Part shown: in pieces, positions 14,411 to 22,152 of the stretch | Layout: each line of letters starts with the position of its first letter | Position numbering within the stretch: position 1 is the first letter of the stretch | DNA from: Clostridiales bacterium | GTDB taxonomy: Bacteria; Bacillota; Clostridia; Oscillospirales; Oscillospiraceae | NCBI GenBank assembly: GCA_019415645.1 | Contig: DXYV01000032.1 | Span: 1-32,687 of the forward strand | Reading direction: 5' to 3' | Length of the DNA: 32,687 nucleotides | Notes under the pieces: model-generated | Database searches by the model: none | The model's input: the letters and a program-made list of their open reading frames with translations, nothing else | Told to the model about the DNA's origin: nothing | Made by a program: the position numbers and the translations under genes

Positions 14411-16153
14411 ATGGAGGAACGGCGAATCCAGTGTGACATTCTGGTGGTGGGCGGCGGAACGGCCGGCTGCTTTGCCGCCGTGACCGCCCGCCTGCAGGGC
14501 CTGGATGTGCTGGTGGTGGACAAGGCCGCCGCCGGGCAGGCGGGGGCCAGCATCATGGCCAGCGGCTTCTGGGCGGTATTCAATGAAGACTGGGGCATGG
14601 ACTATAACGGGACCCTGTCCTGGATCTGCAAAAACGGCGCCGGGCTGTGTAATCAGGACTGGGTGCGCGCATTTTTGCAGGACTCCTGGGGCACCTTCCT
14701 GGATTTGAAGGAGTGGGGGGTCAAGTTCCCGGTGGCGGATGAGGAGATGGCCGGCTTTTTCCGCCGGAGCATCGTAGGGGACGACCAGGCGGGACACCAT
14801 GAGGACGATCCCCATACCCACTATGGAATCGTCCCCCTTTCCCACCGTTCCGTGACCCCGGTGCTGCGCCGCTATGCCCAGGCCCAGGGTGTACGCTTCC
14901 TGGACCGGGTCATGGTGACCGATCTGATCGTCCGGGAAGGCCGGGTCCAGGGTGCGGTAGGCTTCCCCATGGAAGAGGAGACCTGCCTGATTTTTGACGC
15001 CGGTGCCGTCATTCTGACCGCCGGACGGGGCTACTTCCGCTCCCCCGGAATGAACATCAGCGGCCAGACCGGAGAGTCCGAGGCCATGGCCTATCGGGCG
15101 GGAGCGGTGCTCAGCGGGAAGGAATTCCCCGATATGCACATCAACGTGGCCAAGGACCCCATGTGGAAGGGCAACGGCGAGATGTATCCCGCCTACTTCC
15201 AGTTTGATGACGCGCTGGGACGCCGAATCCCCAATAAAGGCTTCGACCTGACTATGGCCAGCGTCATTCATGCGGGCTATGGCCCCATCTACTGGGATTT
15301 CGGCAAGTGTACGGACAATGACCTGCGCTCCATTCAGGAGTATCTGACCAAGCGGGACAACCGCAAGGAGGTGGAGCGGGCGGGCATCGACCCCAATTCC
15401 GGGCAGAAGTACCCCATGATCGGCGGCGCGGCCGCCGGCGGCTGTCAGGAGCAGGCCACCGGTCTGTGGACGGTGGACGACACCGGCGCCTCCACGGTGG
15501 CCGGCCTGTACAGCGCAGGGGACTGCTGCTGCTCCTGGATGTGGGGCGCCATTGTCCAGGGCCCGCCGCCGGGCTTGTCTCCCTCCGCCGTGCAGGGGAA
15601 GCGGGCGGCCACGGCGGCGGCAGCCTACGTGCGCGGAGCGGACCGCCCCGAACTGGACCGGGACAGCGTCTCCGCCGTGCTGGCCCACCTGCAGACCTAT
15701 CGGGAGCGGAAATCGGGCTTTTCGCCCCGCTGGCTCACCCAACTGCTGCAAAATTATATGATGCCCTATTATATCCTGCACATCAAGGAGCGCACGCGGC
15801 TGGAAGCGACCCTGACCCTGGTGGACTATCTGCGGGAGCACATGATTCCCAAGATGTACGCCGATGATCTGCATATGCTCCGCCTGGCCCATGAGACCGA
15901 GAGCATGGTCCTCAATGCGGAGATGATTCTGCGGGCCTCCCTGTTCCGCACGGAGAGCCGGGGCTGGCATTTCCGGGAGGACTACCCCGTGGAGGATGAC
16001 AGCCAATGGCTGGCGTGGAACCAGATTTTCCGGGGCGGGGACGGCGTCATGCAGGTGACCAAGCGGCCGGTGAACGCGGAATGGCTGCCGGACGCGCCGC
16101 TGGAACACCCGAAGCGCTGGCTGGCCTGGGAACATCCGGAAGGAGGTATGTGA
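14411..16153 (+). CDS. FAD-dependent oxidoreductase, AprA/fumarate-reductase-like flavoprotein
   Basis: A 580-residue flavoprotein. The N-terminal dinucleotide fold DILVVGGGTAGCFAAVTA and the later GLYSAGDCC segment mark the FAD_binding_2 superfamily (succinate dehydrogenase/fumarate reductase, L-aspartate oxidase, adenylylsulfate reductase alpha). A C-terminal helical domain follows (about residues 410-560). Start at ATG 14411 with GGGAGGAATCACC upstream; there is no signal peptide, so it is cytoplasmic. One base separates its stop from a two-cluster ferredoxin gene, giving the same two-subunit layout as AprA-AprB. No sat or qmo genes are in the window, so true adenylylsulfate reduction is not supported. 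The substrate is unknown; it is probably an organic acid or similar small molecule, sensed by the adjacent LysR protein. Confidence 0.8.
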   Translation: MEERRIQCDILVVGGGTAGCFAAVTARLQGLDVLVVDKAAAGQAGASIMASGFWAVFNEDWGMDYNGTLSWICKNGAGLCNQDWVRAFLQDSWGTFLDLKEWGVKFPVADEEMAGFFRRSIVGDDQAGHHEDDPHTHYGIVPLSHRSVTPVLRRYAQAQGVRFLDRVMVTDLIVREGRVQGAVGFPMEEETCLIFDAGAVILTAGRGYFRSPGMNISGQTGESEAMAYRAGAVLSGKEFPDMHINVAKDPMWKGNGEMYPAYFQFDDALGRRIPNKGFDLTMASVIHAGYGPIYWDFGKCTDNDLRSIQEYLTKRDNRKEVERAGIDPNSGQKYPMIGGAAAGGCQEQATGLWTVDDTGASTVAGLYSAGDCCCSWMWGAIVQGPPPGLSPSAVQGKRAATAAAAYVRGADRPELDRDSVSAVLAHLQTYRERKSGFSPRWLTQLLQNYMMPYYILHIKERTRLEATLTLVDYLREHMIPKMYADDLHMLRLAHETESMVLNAEMILRASLFRTESRGWHFREDYPVEDDSQWLAWNQIFRGGDGVMQVTKRPVNAEWLPDAPLEHPKRWLAWEHPEGGM

Positions 16154-16154
16154 C

Positions 16155-16370
16155 ATGGCGATTCAACCGGTGAACTGGGAACGCTGCATTGGCTGCGGGC
16201 AATGCGTCCGGGCCTGCCCGGTGGACGTGCTGCGAATGGAGGGCAAAAAGGCGGTGGCCCGCTACGTGGAGGAGTGCATGTGCTGCGCCTGCTGTGAGGA
16301 CGTATGTCCCACCCAGGCCATCTACGTTACGCCGGATAAGGAGTCCCCGCTGATGGTGTCCTGGCGCTGA
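16155..16370 (+). CDS. Two-cluster [4Fe-4S] ferredoxin subunit
   Basis: A 71-residue protein with two cluster motifs: CIGCGQCVRACP (residues 12-23) and CMCCACCEDVCP (38-49). In the second, the usual CxxCxxCxxxCP spacing is kept and two extra cysteines are present. Its Shine-Dalgarno (AAGGAGG) lies inside the end of the upstream flavoprotein gene, so the two are translationally linked. It most likely carries electrons to or from that flavoprotein, as AprB does for AprA, though it lacks AprB's longer C-terminal tail. Confidence 0.9.
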   Translation: MAIQPVNWERCIGCGQCVRACPVDVLRMEGKKAVARYVEECMCCACCEDVCPTQAIYVTPDKESPLMVSWR

Positions 16371-16389
16371 TTTGAAACAACAGGTTTTG

Positions 16390-16428
16390 CAGGGACCGCT
16401 CCGGAGCAAGGCTCCGGGGCGGTCCCTG
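16390..16428 (+). terminator. Hairpin after the ferredoxin gene
   Basis: CAGGGACCGC (16390-16399) pairs with GCGGTCCCTG (16419-16428) around a further CCGGAG/CTCCGG pairing. It is a very stable stem but no T run follows, so intrinsic termination is likely weak or differently assisted. Confidence 0.55.
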
Positions 16429-16447
16429 ATGCGGTTGGGGCGCCGGC

Positions 16448-16477
16448 GGATAATATGCGGCCGCGCCGCGCAAACTA
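16448..16477 (+). promoter_or_regulatory. Possible sigma-G (forespore) promoter of spoVAD-spoVAE
   Basis: GGATA (16448-16452), an 18-bp spacer and CAAACTA (16471-16477) resemble the forespore sigma-G pattern, whose -10 is close to CATACTA. The predicted transcript starts about 25-30 bp before the spoVAD ATG. spoVA operons are sigma-G dependent in Bacillus. One mismatch in each box and no experimental support keep this tentative. Confidence 0.4.
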
Positions 16478-16510
16478 GTCCATAGCAACCATGAAAGGAC
16501 TGGTTCGCAC

Positions 16511-17542
16511 ATGACGAACAAGAAGCTGGGCGCGCAGACCTACGCGCTGGCCGCGCCTCCGGTCATTGCCGGCTACGGCGGGGTAGGGGGCCATAAGGAG
16601 AGCGAGGGCCCTCTGGGCCGCTACTTCGACGCGATCTCTGAGGATGACACCTTTGGCGAGACAACCTGGGAAAAAGCGGAGAGCGCCATGCAGAAGCAGG
16701 CACTCAACATCGCCTTGGGCCGCGCGGGAAAGCGCCTGTCCGACCTGGATTACCTGCTCTCCGGAGACCTGCTCAATCAGTGCATCGGCTCCGGCTTTGC
16801 CGCGCGGGGTTTCGGCGTGCCCTTCCTGGGGCTGTACGGCGCCTGTTCCACCATGGGGGAGAGCCTGGCCCTGGCCGCGCTCCTGCTGGACGGCGGCTAT
16901 GGCCGCTGGGCCGCGGCCTGTACTTCCTCCCATTTCTGCTCCGCCGAGCGGCAGTACCGCACGCCGCTGGAATACGGCGGCCAGCGCACCCCCACCGCTC
17001 AGTGGACCGCCACGGCCTCGGGCGCTGTGGTGTTGACCAGCGGCAGCGTTAAGGGGCCGAGGGTCACCCACGTCACCCTCGGCAAGGTGGTGGATAAGGG
17101 CATCACCGACGCCAATAACATGGGTGCGGCCATGGCCCCCGCGGCCTACGACACGCTGACTGCCCACTTTCGGGACACCGGCCGGTCCCCCGGGTTTTAT
17201 GACCTGATCGTCACCGGAGATTTGGGGATGCTGGGCCATGAGATCGTCACCGACTTTTTCCGGCAGGACGGCGTGGATATGGCCAACTACAACGACTGCG
17301 GGCTGCTGCTGTTCGACTGCAAGGGGCAAGACGTACACTGCGGCGCTTCGGGCTGCGGCTGCGCGGCCGCGGTGCTGACCACCAGCCTGATCCCGGGGCT
17401 GATCTCGGGGAAATGGAAAAACCTGCTCTTCTGTCCCACCGGCGCGCTGCTCTCGCCCACCTCCACCCAGCAGGGGGAGAGCATCCCCTCGGTGTGTCAC
17501 GCCGTGGCCCTGACCGCCCCGGTCCAGGGAGGTGAAGCGTGA
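16511..17542 (+). CDS. spoVAD: Stage V sporulation protein AD
   Basis: A 343-residue protein of the SpoVAD family, which has a thiolase-like fold and binds dipicolinic acid for the channel that loads it into, and releases it from, the spore core. Recognisable segments are the opening KLGAQTYALAAPPVIAGYG, SDLDYLLSGDLLNQ, the GLYGACSTMGESLALAALLLDGGY block and the C-terminal SPTSTQQGESIPSVCHAVAL. AAAGGA precedes the ATG. It overlaps spoVAE by one base. The usual upstream partner spoVAC is not here; the preceding genes are the unrelated flavoprotein operon. Confidence 0.95.
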   Translation: MTNKKLGAQTYALAAPPVIAGYGGVGGHKESEGPLGRYFDAISEDDTFGETTWEKAESAMQKQALNIALGRAGKRLSDLDYLLSGDLLNQCIGSGFAARGFGVPFLGLYGACSTMGESLALAALLLDGGYGRWAAACTSSHFCSAERQYRTPLEYGGQRTPTAQWTATASGAVVLTSGSVKGPRVTHVTLGKVVDKGITDANNMGAAMAPAAYDTLTAHFRDTGRSPGFYDLIVTGDLGMLGHEIVTDFFRQDGVDMANYNDCGLLLFDCKGQDVHCGASGCGCAAAVLTTSLIPGLISGKWKNLLFCPTGALLSPTSTQQGESIPSVCHAVALTAPVQGGEA

Positions 17543-17910
17543 TGGAGAACGTTTTGGAGTATATCCGCGCCTTTGTATGCGGAGGAATCCTCTGCGTGAT
17601 CGGACAAATTTTGATCGACAAGACCAAGCTCACCCCGGCCCGGATTCTGGTTTCCTATGTGGTGGCCGGCGTAGTGCTGGGGGCGCTGGGCTTCTATCAG
17701 CCCATCGCGGACTGGGGCGGCGCGGGGGCGACGGTTCCGTTGACCGGATTTGGATTTTCTTTGGCCAAAGGCGTCCAGAAGGCGGTGGCGGAGGACGGCC
17801 TGCTGGGTGCGATCACCGGCGGAATCACATCCACGGCCGGGGGCATCACCGCTGCCATCGTTCTGGCGCTGCTGGTGGCGATTTTGTTCAAGCCCAAGCC
17901 CAAAGGCTGA
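17542..17910 (+). CDS. spoVAE: Stage V sporulation protein AE (SpoVAEb type)
   Basis: A 122-residue hydrophobic protein with about four membrane segments, opening MENVLEYIRAFVCGGILCVIGQILIDKTKLTPARILV, the SpoVAE membrane-protein signature. It forms part of the inner-membrane channel for calcium-dipicolinate in spores. The ATG at 17542 overlaps the spoVAD stop (TGATG), with GGAGGTG upstream, so the two are coupled. A strong bidirectional terminator follows at once, ending the unit without further spoVA or germination genes. Confidence 0.92.
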   Translation: MENVLEYIRAFVCGGILCVIGQILIDKTKLTPARILVSYVVAGVVLGALGFYQPIADWGGAGATVPLTGFGFSLAKGVQKAVAEDGLLGAITGGITSTAGGITAAIVLALLVAILFKPKPKG

Positions 17911-17919
17911 CAAAGAGAC

Positions 17920-17960
17920 AAAACGCCGGCGGACCGCTGTAAACGGTCCGCCGGCGTTTT
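17920..17960. terminator. Bidirectional terminator between spoVAE and recR
   Basis: A 17-bp perfect stem (17920-17936 with 17944-17960) starts with AAAA and ends with TTTT, so it can stop both the spoVA and the recR transcripts. Confidence 0.92.
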
Positions 17961-17972
17961 GGAATCCGGGTT

Positions 17973-18575
17973 TCACATCTCCCGCCGGCCCTCCAGCGCG
18001 CGCATCAGCGTGGCGTCGTCGGCAAACTCCAGATGGCTGCCCACGGGGATTCCGTAGGCCAGGCGGGTGGTTTTGACGCCGAAGGGCTTGAGCAGACGGG
18101 AGAGGTACATGGCGGTGGCCTCGCCCTCCGTGTCCGGGTTGGTGGCCATAATGACCTCCTGGACCCCTCCGGCGGCCACTCGGGCGGTGAGCTCTTTGAT
18201 ATGCAGGTCGTCCGGGCCCACATGGTTCATGGGAGAAATGACGCCGTGCAGAACATGGTAGGTCCCGTGGTACTCCCGGGAACGCTCCATGGCGATGACA
18301 TCCTTGGGGTCGGCCACCACGCAGATGGTGGACTGGTCCCGCTTCGGACTGCGGCAGATGGCGCAGGGGCCGTCGCCCTCCGTCAGATTCTGGCAGACAG
18401 GACAGAAGCGGATGGCAGATTTCGCACCCACAATGGCGTCGGCAAAGGCCCGGGCGTCCTCCTCCGGCAGGGAGAGGACGAAAAAGGCCAGCCGCTGCGC
18501 GGTCTTGTGCCCGATGCCGGGCAGGCGGGCGAACTGCTCCACCAGCCGTTCCAGGGCAGGGGGAAAATATTGCAT
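17973..18575 (-). CDS. recR: Recombination mediator RecR
   Basis: A 200-residue protein of standard RecR length, which with RecO/RecF helps load RecA at gaps. Order of parts: helix-hairpin-helix (RLPGIGHKTAQRLAF, about 17-31), a four-cysteine zinc finger (CPVC...CAIC, about 58-73), a Toprim domain (VVADPKDVIAMER...) and the C-terminal Walker-B-like LAYGIPVGSHLEFADDATL. ACGGAGG lies upstream of the ATG. It follows rpe by 39 bp on the same strand. The frequent partner ebfC/dnaX is not adjacent. Confidence 0.97.
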   Translation of the reverse strand: MQYFPPALERLVEQFARLPGIGHKTAQRLAFFVLSLPEEDARAFADAIVGAKSAIRFCPVCQNLTEGDGPCAICRSPKRDQSTICVVADPKDVIAMERSREYHGTYHVLHGVISPMNHVGPDDLHIKELTARVAAGGVQEVIMATNPDTEGEATAMYLSRLLKPFGVKTTRLAYGIPVGSHLEFADDATLMRALEGRREM

Positions 18576-18614
18576 GAGCGAAGGACCTCCGTAAGGGATG
18601 GAATTCGGGCAGAC

Positions 18615-19259
18615 TCAGCCCCGCAGGGACTCAATGGCCAGGTCGATGTCCGGCGCGCCGTAAACGGCGGACCCGGCCACCAGCACATTGGCGCCCGCCT
18701 CAATGACCTTTTGGGCGGTGACGGGATTGATGCCGCCGTCCACCTCCAGGTCGCAGGCCGGGTTGATCTGGTCGATCAGCTCCCGTACCCGGCGGATGGT
18801 GGGCAGCTGCTTCTCCAGAAAAGCCTGGCCGCCGAAGCCGGGCTCCACGGTCATGACCAGAACCAGGTCCAAGTCCTCCAGATAGGGGAGAATGGCCTCG
18901 GGGGAGGTGATGGGACGCAGCGCGATTCCCTTTTTCACACCGTTGCGCTCCATGGCCTTGAGGGCCTCGCGGATGGCGGGCGGCATATCGGCCTCCAGAT
19001 GGACGCACAGCAGGTCGGCACCGGCGTTGGCAAAGGCGTCGATATAGCGCACCGGCTTTTCGATCATTAGATGGACGTCCAGGAACATATCCGTATGGGC
19101 CCGGATGGACTTGACCACCGGAACACCGATGGTGATGTTGGGGACGAACATGCCGTCCATCACATCCACGTGGACCCAGTCGGCCTTATGGATGCGGCCG
19201 ATCTCGTTGCCCAGATCGCAGAAATCCGCGGAGAGAATCGAAGGGGCGATTTTGATCAT
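18615..19259 (-). CDS. rpe: Ribulose-phosphate 3-epimerase
   Basis: A 214-residue TIM-barrel enzyme that interconverts ribulose-5-phosphate and xylulose-5-phosphate in the pentose phosphate pathway. Motifs in order: IAPSILSADF (4-13), HVDVMDGMFVPN (metal-binding His/Asp), DVHLMIE, VHLEAD, MTVEPGFGGQ and EVDGGINP with the catalytic Asp. The ATG at 19259 is chosen over an upstream in-frame codon because AGGAAGG is well placed and the family begins MIKIAPSIL. It heads a two-gene unit with recR. Confidence 0.97.
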   Translation of the reverse strand: MIKIAPSILSADFCDLGNEIGRIHKADWVHVDVMDGMFVPNITIGVPVVKSIRAHTDMFLDVHLMIEKPVRYIDAFANAGADLLCVHLEADMPPAIREALKAMERNGVKKGIALRPITSPEAILPYLEDLDLVLVMTVEPGFGGQAFLEKQLPTIRRVRELIDQINPACDLEVDGGINPVTAQKVIEAGANVLVAGSAVYGAPDIDLAIESLRG

Positions 19260-19387
19260 GGCAGTGCCTTCCTTTCCTTGCGCTGGGGCGGCCGAAAAAA
19301 ATAAAATGGGCCTCAGGGGAATTTTGCGCAATCTTTAAGGTTTTTTCATCTGGATTTCATACTTGTCTGCTACACTGAACAGGAAGT

Positions 19388-19543
19388 TCCGGCACACCGG
19401 ACGACCTCTTCCCACATAGGATACAGCAAGCGGAAGACGCCGCGGAACCGCGGGCGGGGCTTCCCGCTCCCACGCCGTCCGCGACGATCCGGCCGGGCGC
19501 GCCGCACTGGAAATAGCCGCCGGGGGGCGCGCTCCCCGGCGGC
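19388..19543. other. Chain of GC-rich hairpins between rpe and ilvA
   Basis: The 300 bp between the rpe start and the ilvA stop hold no supportable gene. They contain consecutive inverted repeats: TCCGG-CACA-CCGGA (19388-19401), CCGCGG-AA-CCGCGG (19440-19453), GCGGG-GCTT-CCCGC (19454-19467) and the strong GCCGCCGGGG/CCCCGGCGGC (19516-19543). On the plus strand an extended -10-like TGCTACACT (19368-19376) precedes them. This could be a structured RNA or just an ilvA 3' end. Confidence 0.4.
19516..19543 (-). terminator. Probable ilvA terminator hairpin
   Basis: A perfect 10-bp GC stem with an 8-base loop, 17 bp beyond the ilvA stop on the minus strand, followed by TATTTCC rather than a full T run. 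Confidence 0.45.
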
Positions 19544-19559
19544 AGCGAGAGCGGAACGC

Positions 19560-20780
19560 TCAGTTGTAGAAATTGGTGGTGGAAACCTCGCGGGCGGCGT
19601 AGCCGGCCTGGTTGAGCGCCTCCAGAATCTGCTTCTTATGGCTGTGGCCGAAGGCCTCCAGCGTGACCTTGAGCTCCACACCGCTTTGGCGGTTGATGTT
19701 GACGAACTGGTTGTGGTCCAGCTTGATGATATTGCCGTTTTCCCGGGCCACCACCTCCGCCACCCGGAGCAGCTCGCCGGCGCGGTCGGGCAGAATCACC
19801 GAGAAGGTGAAGATGCGGCCCCGGCTGACCAGACCGTGCTGGACCAGGGAGGAGATGGTGATGACGTCCATGTTGCCGCCGGAGAGAACGGGCACCACAT
19901 TTTTGCCCTCCGGCTTCAGATGCTGAAGGGCGGCCACGGTCAGCAGACCGGAATTTTCCACGATCATTTTGTGCTTTTCCATCATATCCAGGAAGGCGTC
20001 CACCAGCTCGTTGTCGTCGATGGTAATCAGTTCGTCCACATGCTCCTGTACATAGGGGAAGACCAGATCGCCCGGTGTTTTGACCGCCACGCCGTCGGCG
20101 ATGGTATCCACACGGGGCAGGGTCACCACCTTGCCCGCCTCCCGGCTGGCCTTCATGCAGGCGGCGCCGGTGGGCTCCACGCCGATGACCTTGACGTTGG
20201 GGTTGAGCAGCTTGGCCAGGGTGGACACGCCCGCCGCCAGACCGCCGCCGCCGATGGGTACCAGAATAACATCCACGTCAGGCAGGTCCTTAAAGATCTC
20301 ATAGGCGATGGTGCCCTGTCCGGTGGCCACCGCCAGATCGTTGAAGGGAGCCACATAGGTCAGCCCCTGCTCCTCCGCCAGCTGGTGGGCCAGCTCGTCG
20401 GCGTCGTCAAAAGTGCTGCCGTGCAGAACCACGTTGGCGCCGTAGTCCTTGGTGTTGTTGACCTTTACCAGGGGGGTGGTGGTGGGCATGACGATGGTGG
20501 CGGACACCCCGGCAGCCTGGGCGGCGTAGGCCACGCCCTGGGCGTGGTTCCCGGCGGAGGCGGTGATCAGGCCCTTGGCCTTCTGTTCTTCGGTCAGGGT
20601 GCTGATCTTGAAGTAGGCGCCGCGGATCTTGTAGGCCCCGGTGACCTGCATATTTTCCGGCTTCAGATAGACCTGGTTGCCCGTCGCCTTGGAAAAGGAG
20701 GGGGAATAGATCAGGTCAGTCCGGTGCAGCACGCCCTCCAAGACCTTGCGTGCCGCTTTGAACTGGTCAAGTGTCATCAT
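19560..20780 (-). CDS. ilvA: Threonine ammonia-lyase (PLP-dependent, ACT domain)
   Basis: A 406-residue PLP enzyme that deaminates threonine to 2-oxobutyrate, either for isoleucine synthesis or for threonine breakdown. The PLP lysine is Lys51 in GAYKIRGAYFK; SAGNHAQG (75-82) and a GGGGLAAG phosphate loop follow. A C-terminal ACT-like domain (about 330-400, FSVILPDRAGELLRVAEVVARENGNI...) suggests amino-acid control. The length fits the short single-ACT form common in Clostridia, between catabolic TdcB and long biosynthetic IlvA, so the pathway direction is not certain. GAGGAGA lies 8 bp before the first of two tandem ATGs. It is monocistronic with its own promoter. Confidence 0.93.
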   Translation of the reverse strand: MMTLDQFKAARKVLEGVLHRTDLIYSPSFSKATGNQVYLKPENMQVTGAYKIRGAYFKISTLTEEQKAKGLITASAGNHAQGVAYAAQAAGVSATIVMPTTTPLVKVNNTKDYGANVVLHGSTFDDADELAHQLAEEQGLTYVAPFNDLAVATGQGTIAYEIFKDLPDVDVILVPIGGGGLAAGVSTLAKLLNPNVKVIGVEPTGAACMKASREAGKVVTLPRVDTIADGVAVKTPGDLVFPYVQEHVDELITIDDNELVDAFLDMMEKHKMIVENSGLLTVAALQHLKPEGKNVVPVLSGGNMDVITISSLVQHGLVSRGRIFTFSVILPDRAGELLRVAEVVARENGNIIKLDHNQFVNINRQSGVELKVTLEAFGHSHKKQILEALNQAGYAAREVSTTNFYN

Positions 20781-20814
20781 ATCGAATATCTCCTCGCAGC
20801 TAATCTATCCCAAT

Positions 20815-20843
20815 ATTTTAACGAATTCCCGCGGTAAAGTCAA
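20815..20843 (-). promoter_or_regulatory. Sigma-A promoter of ilvA
   Basis: On the minus strand TTGACT (20843-20838), a 17-bp spacer and TAAAAT (20820-20815). The transcript would begin about 28 bp before the ATG; there is no room for an attenuator or T-box. Confidence 0.82.
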
Positions 20844-20859
20844 CTGTTCCCCATTTATC

Positions 20860-20888
20860 TTGACAGCAAAAGCGGGGACGGGTACAAT
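20860..20888 (+). promoter_or_regulatory. Sigma-A promoter of the XpaC-TelA-TPM unit
   Basis: TTGACA (20860-20865), a 17-bp spacer and TACAAT (20883-20888). It is divergent from the ilvA promoter, with the -35 boxes 16 bp apart. Confidence 0.88.
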
Positions 20889-20925
20889 AGAATCACCTAT
20901 GGAATCAACAGAAGGAGGAACCGCC

Positions 20926-21636
20926 TTGGCAATCGTCAAAAAGAAGTCCGTGGCGCCCTTTTACGCCGTGGCGGCGGTGTGGCTGCTGTGGGCCGTGTTC
21001 GGCCGGCTCTACACCCTGGGCCACATTCTCGCGGCGGCGGCGGTCTCGGTCGTCGTATTCCTTGTGGCCAAAGCGATCTGGCCCGACCGCACCTGGACCA
21101 CGCCGGAGCCGGAACCGGTCAAGACCAAGACAGAGCCGGAGCCGGAACAGCCGACGGAACCGGTAAAGCCAGAGCGGAAGTCCACCGGAAATCCGGAGAT
21201 CGACGCGCTGATCGCGGAACGGGACCGGGCGCTGTCCGAGATGAAGCGGCTCAATGACAGCATCGAGGACCCGACGATCTCGGCCCAGATCGAGCGGCTG
21301 GAGACCACTACGCAGAAAATCATCGGCGTTGTGGTGGAGAAGCCGGAGAAGCTGAGTCAGATCAGCCGCTTTTTGAATTACTATCTGCCCACCACCCTCA
21401 AGCTGCTCAATGCCTATGACCGGATGGATGCGGCCGGCGTGTCTGGTATCAACATCGACGGTACAAAAGGAAAAATCGAGGATATGATGGAGACCATCTG
21501 CAAGGCCTTTGACAAGCAGCTGGACGCCCTGTTCGGCGACGAGGCGCTGGACATCTCGGCGGACATCACCGTCCTGGAGCAGATGCTTCAACAGGAAGGG
21601 CTGGGGGACACGCCCTTCCAGTCCCCCGGTTCCTGA
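20926..21636 (+). CDS. XpaC-like membrane protein
   Basis: A 236-residue protein. Two hydrophobic helices near the N-terminus (about 9-27 and 31-47) are followed by a Pro/Glu/Lys-rich linker (about 55-82) and an acidic helical domain. The helical part resembles XpaC (5-bromo-4-chloroindolyl phosphate hydrolysis family), genes commonly paired with telA, as here; its true function is unknown. I start it at TTG 20926 because GAAGGAGG is ideally placed. The in-frame ATG at 20899 lies only a few bases after the predicted transcription start and has no ribosome site. First gene of the unit ending at 25570. Confidence 0.72.
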   Translation: MAIVKKKSVAPFYAVAAVWLLWAVFGRLYTLGHILAAAAVSVVVFLVAKAIWPDRTWTTPEPEPVKTKTEPEPEQPTEPVKPERKSTGNPEIDALIAERDRALSEMKRLNDSIEDPTISAQIERLETTTQKIIGVVVEKPEKLSQISRFLNYYLPTTLKLLNAYDRMDAAGVSGINIDGTKGKIEDMMETICKAFDKQLDALFGDEALDISADITVLEQMLQQEGLGDTPFQSPGS

Positions 21637-21704
21637 GCGCGCCGCTCCCATTCTTATACAGCAGAAAGGAAACGGAGACAACTGAACAGAGAGGGGCGAA
21701 CACC

Positions 21705-22141
21705 ATGAAGGATAGGCAGGAAATATGGGCAGTGACGAGATGGCTGAATCTGGCCTGCATGGTGATCTGGCTGATCAATTTCGTCCTCAGACTGTCAAAT
21801 TACTTCCGGCGGCTGGGCCGGGGCGTTCCCCTGGAGCAGTTGGCGGATGCGCGGTTTGACTGCGTGGTAGCCGGATTTGTCACAGTTATATGGCTGTTTT
21901 GCATTTTCCTCTGGTGGATGAATCCGAAAAAGCCTGTGGCCTGGCTGGTTCGGCTGATTTCCTGGCAATAATCTTCGTGGGGTGGGCAGCCACCTATCCT
22001 TTGATGACAGCCAGCGGCTTTCCCCGGATCTTCTGATGGCTGATACTGGCCGTAGTGCTGTCTGCCACTGTTTTCTTCGGCTGGAAATACCGGTCCGTAA
22101 AACGACAAATGAAATCTCACATACAAGATGAAATGATATAG
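21705..22141 (+). pseudogene. Broken small membrane protein gene
   Basis: An open frame from ATG 21705 (ribosome site GAGAGGGG) encodes 88 residues with two membrane helices and stops at 21971. Membrane-protein-like coding continues in another frame from about 21965 (LAIIFVGWAATYPLM...), is cut by TGA at 22034-22036, and resumes in that frame (WLILAVVLSATVFFGWKYRSVKRQ...) to a stop at 22141, just before telA. One frameshift plus one nonsense change would turn a four-helix protein of about 145 residues into these pieces. The 88-residue part may still be made. No family recognised. Confidence 0.6.
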
Positions 22142-22152
22142 GAGGAATTCCC

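Noticed and set aside
14411..16370. True dissimilatory adenylylsulfate reductase (AprAB)
   Set aside because: No sat, qmo or dsr genes are in view and the ferredoxin subunit lacks the AprB-type C-terminal tail; only the general family is supported.
19260..19559. A coding gene in the rpe-ilvA gap
   Set aside because: The open frames there have no ribosome site, are Arg/Pro-rich GC artefacts, or overlap the ilvA end.
22034..22036. In-frame TGA as a selenocysteine codon
   Set aside because: A frameshift is also needed to make one protein, no selenocysteine hairpin is evident just after the TGA, and the flanking sequence is a membrane segment without redox motif.
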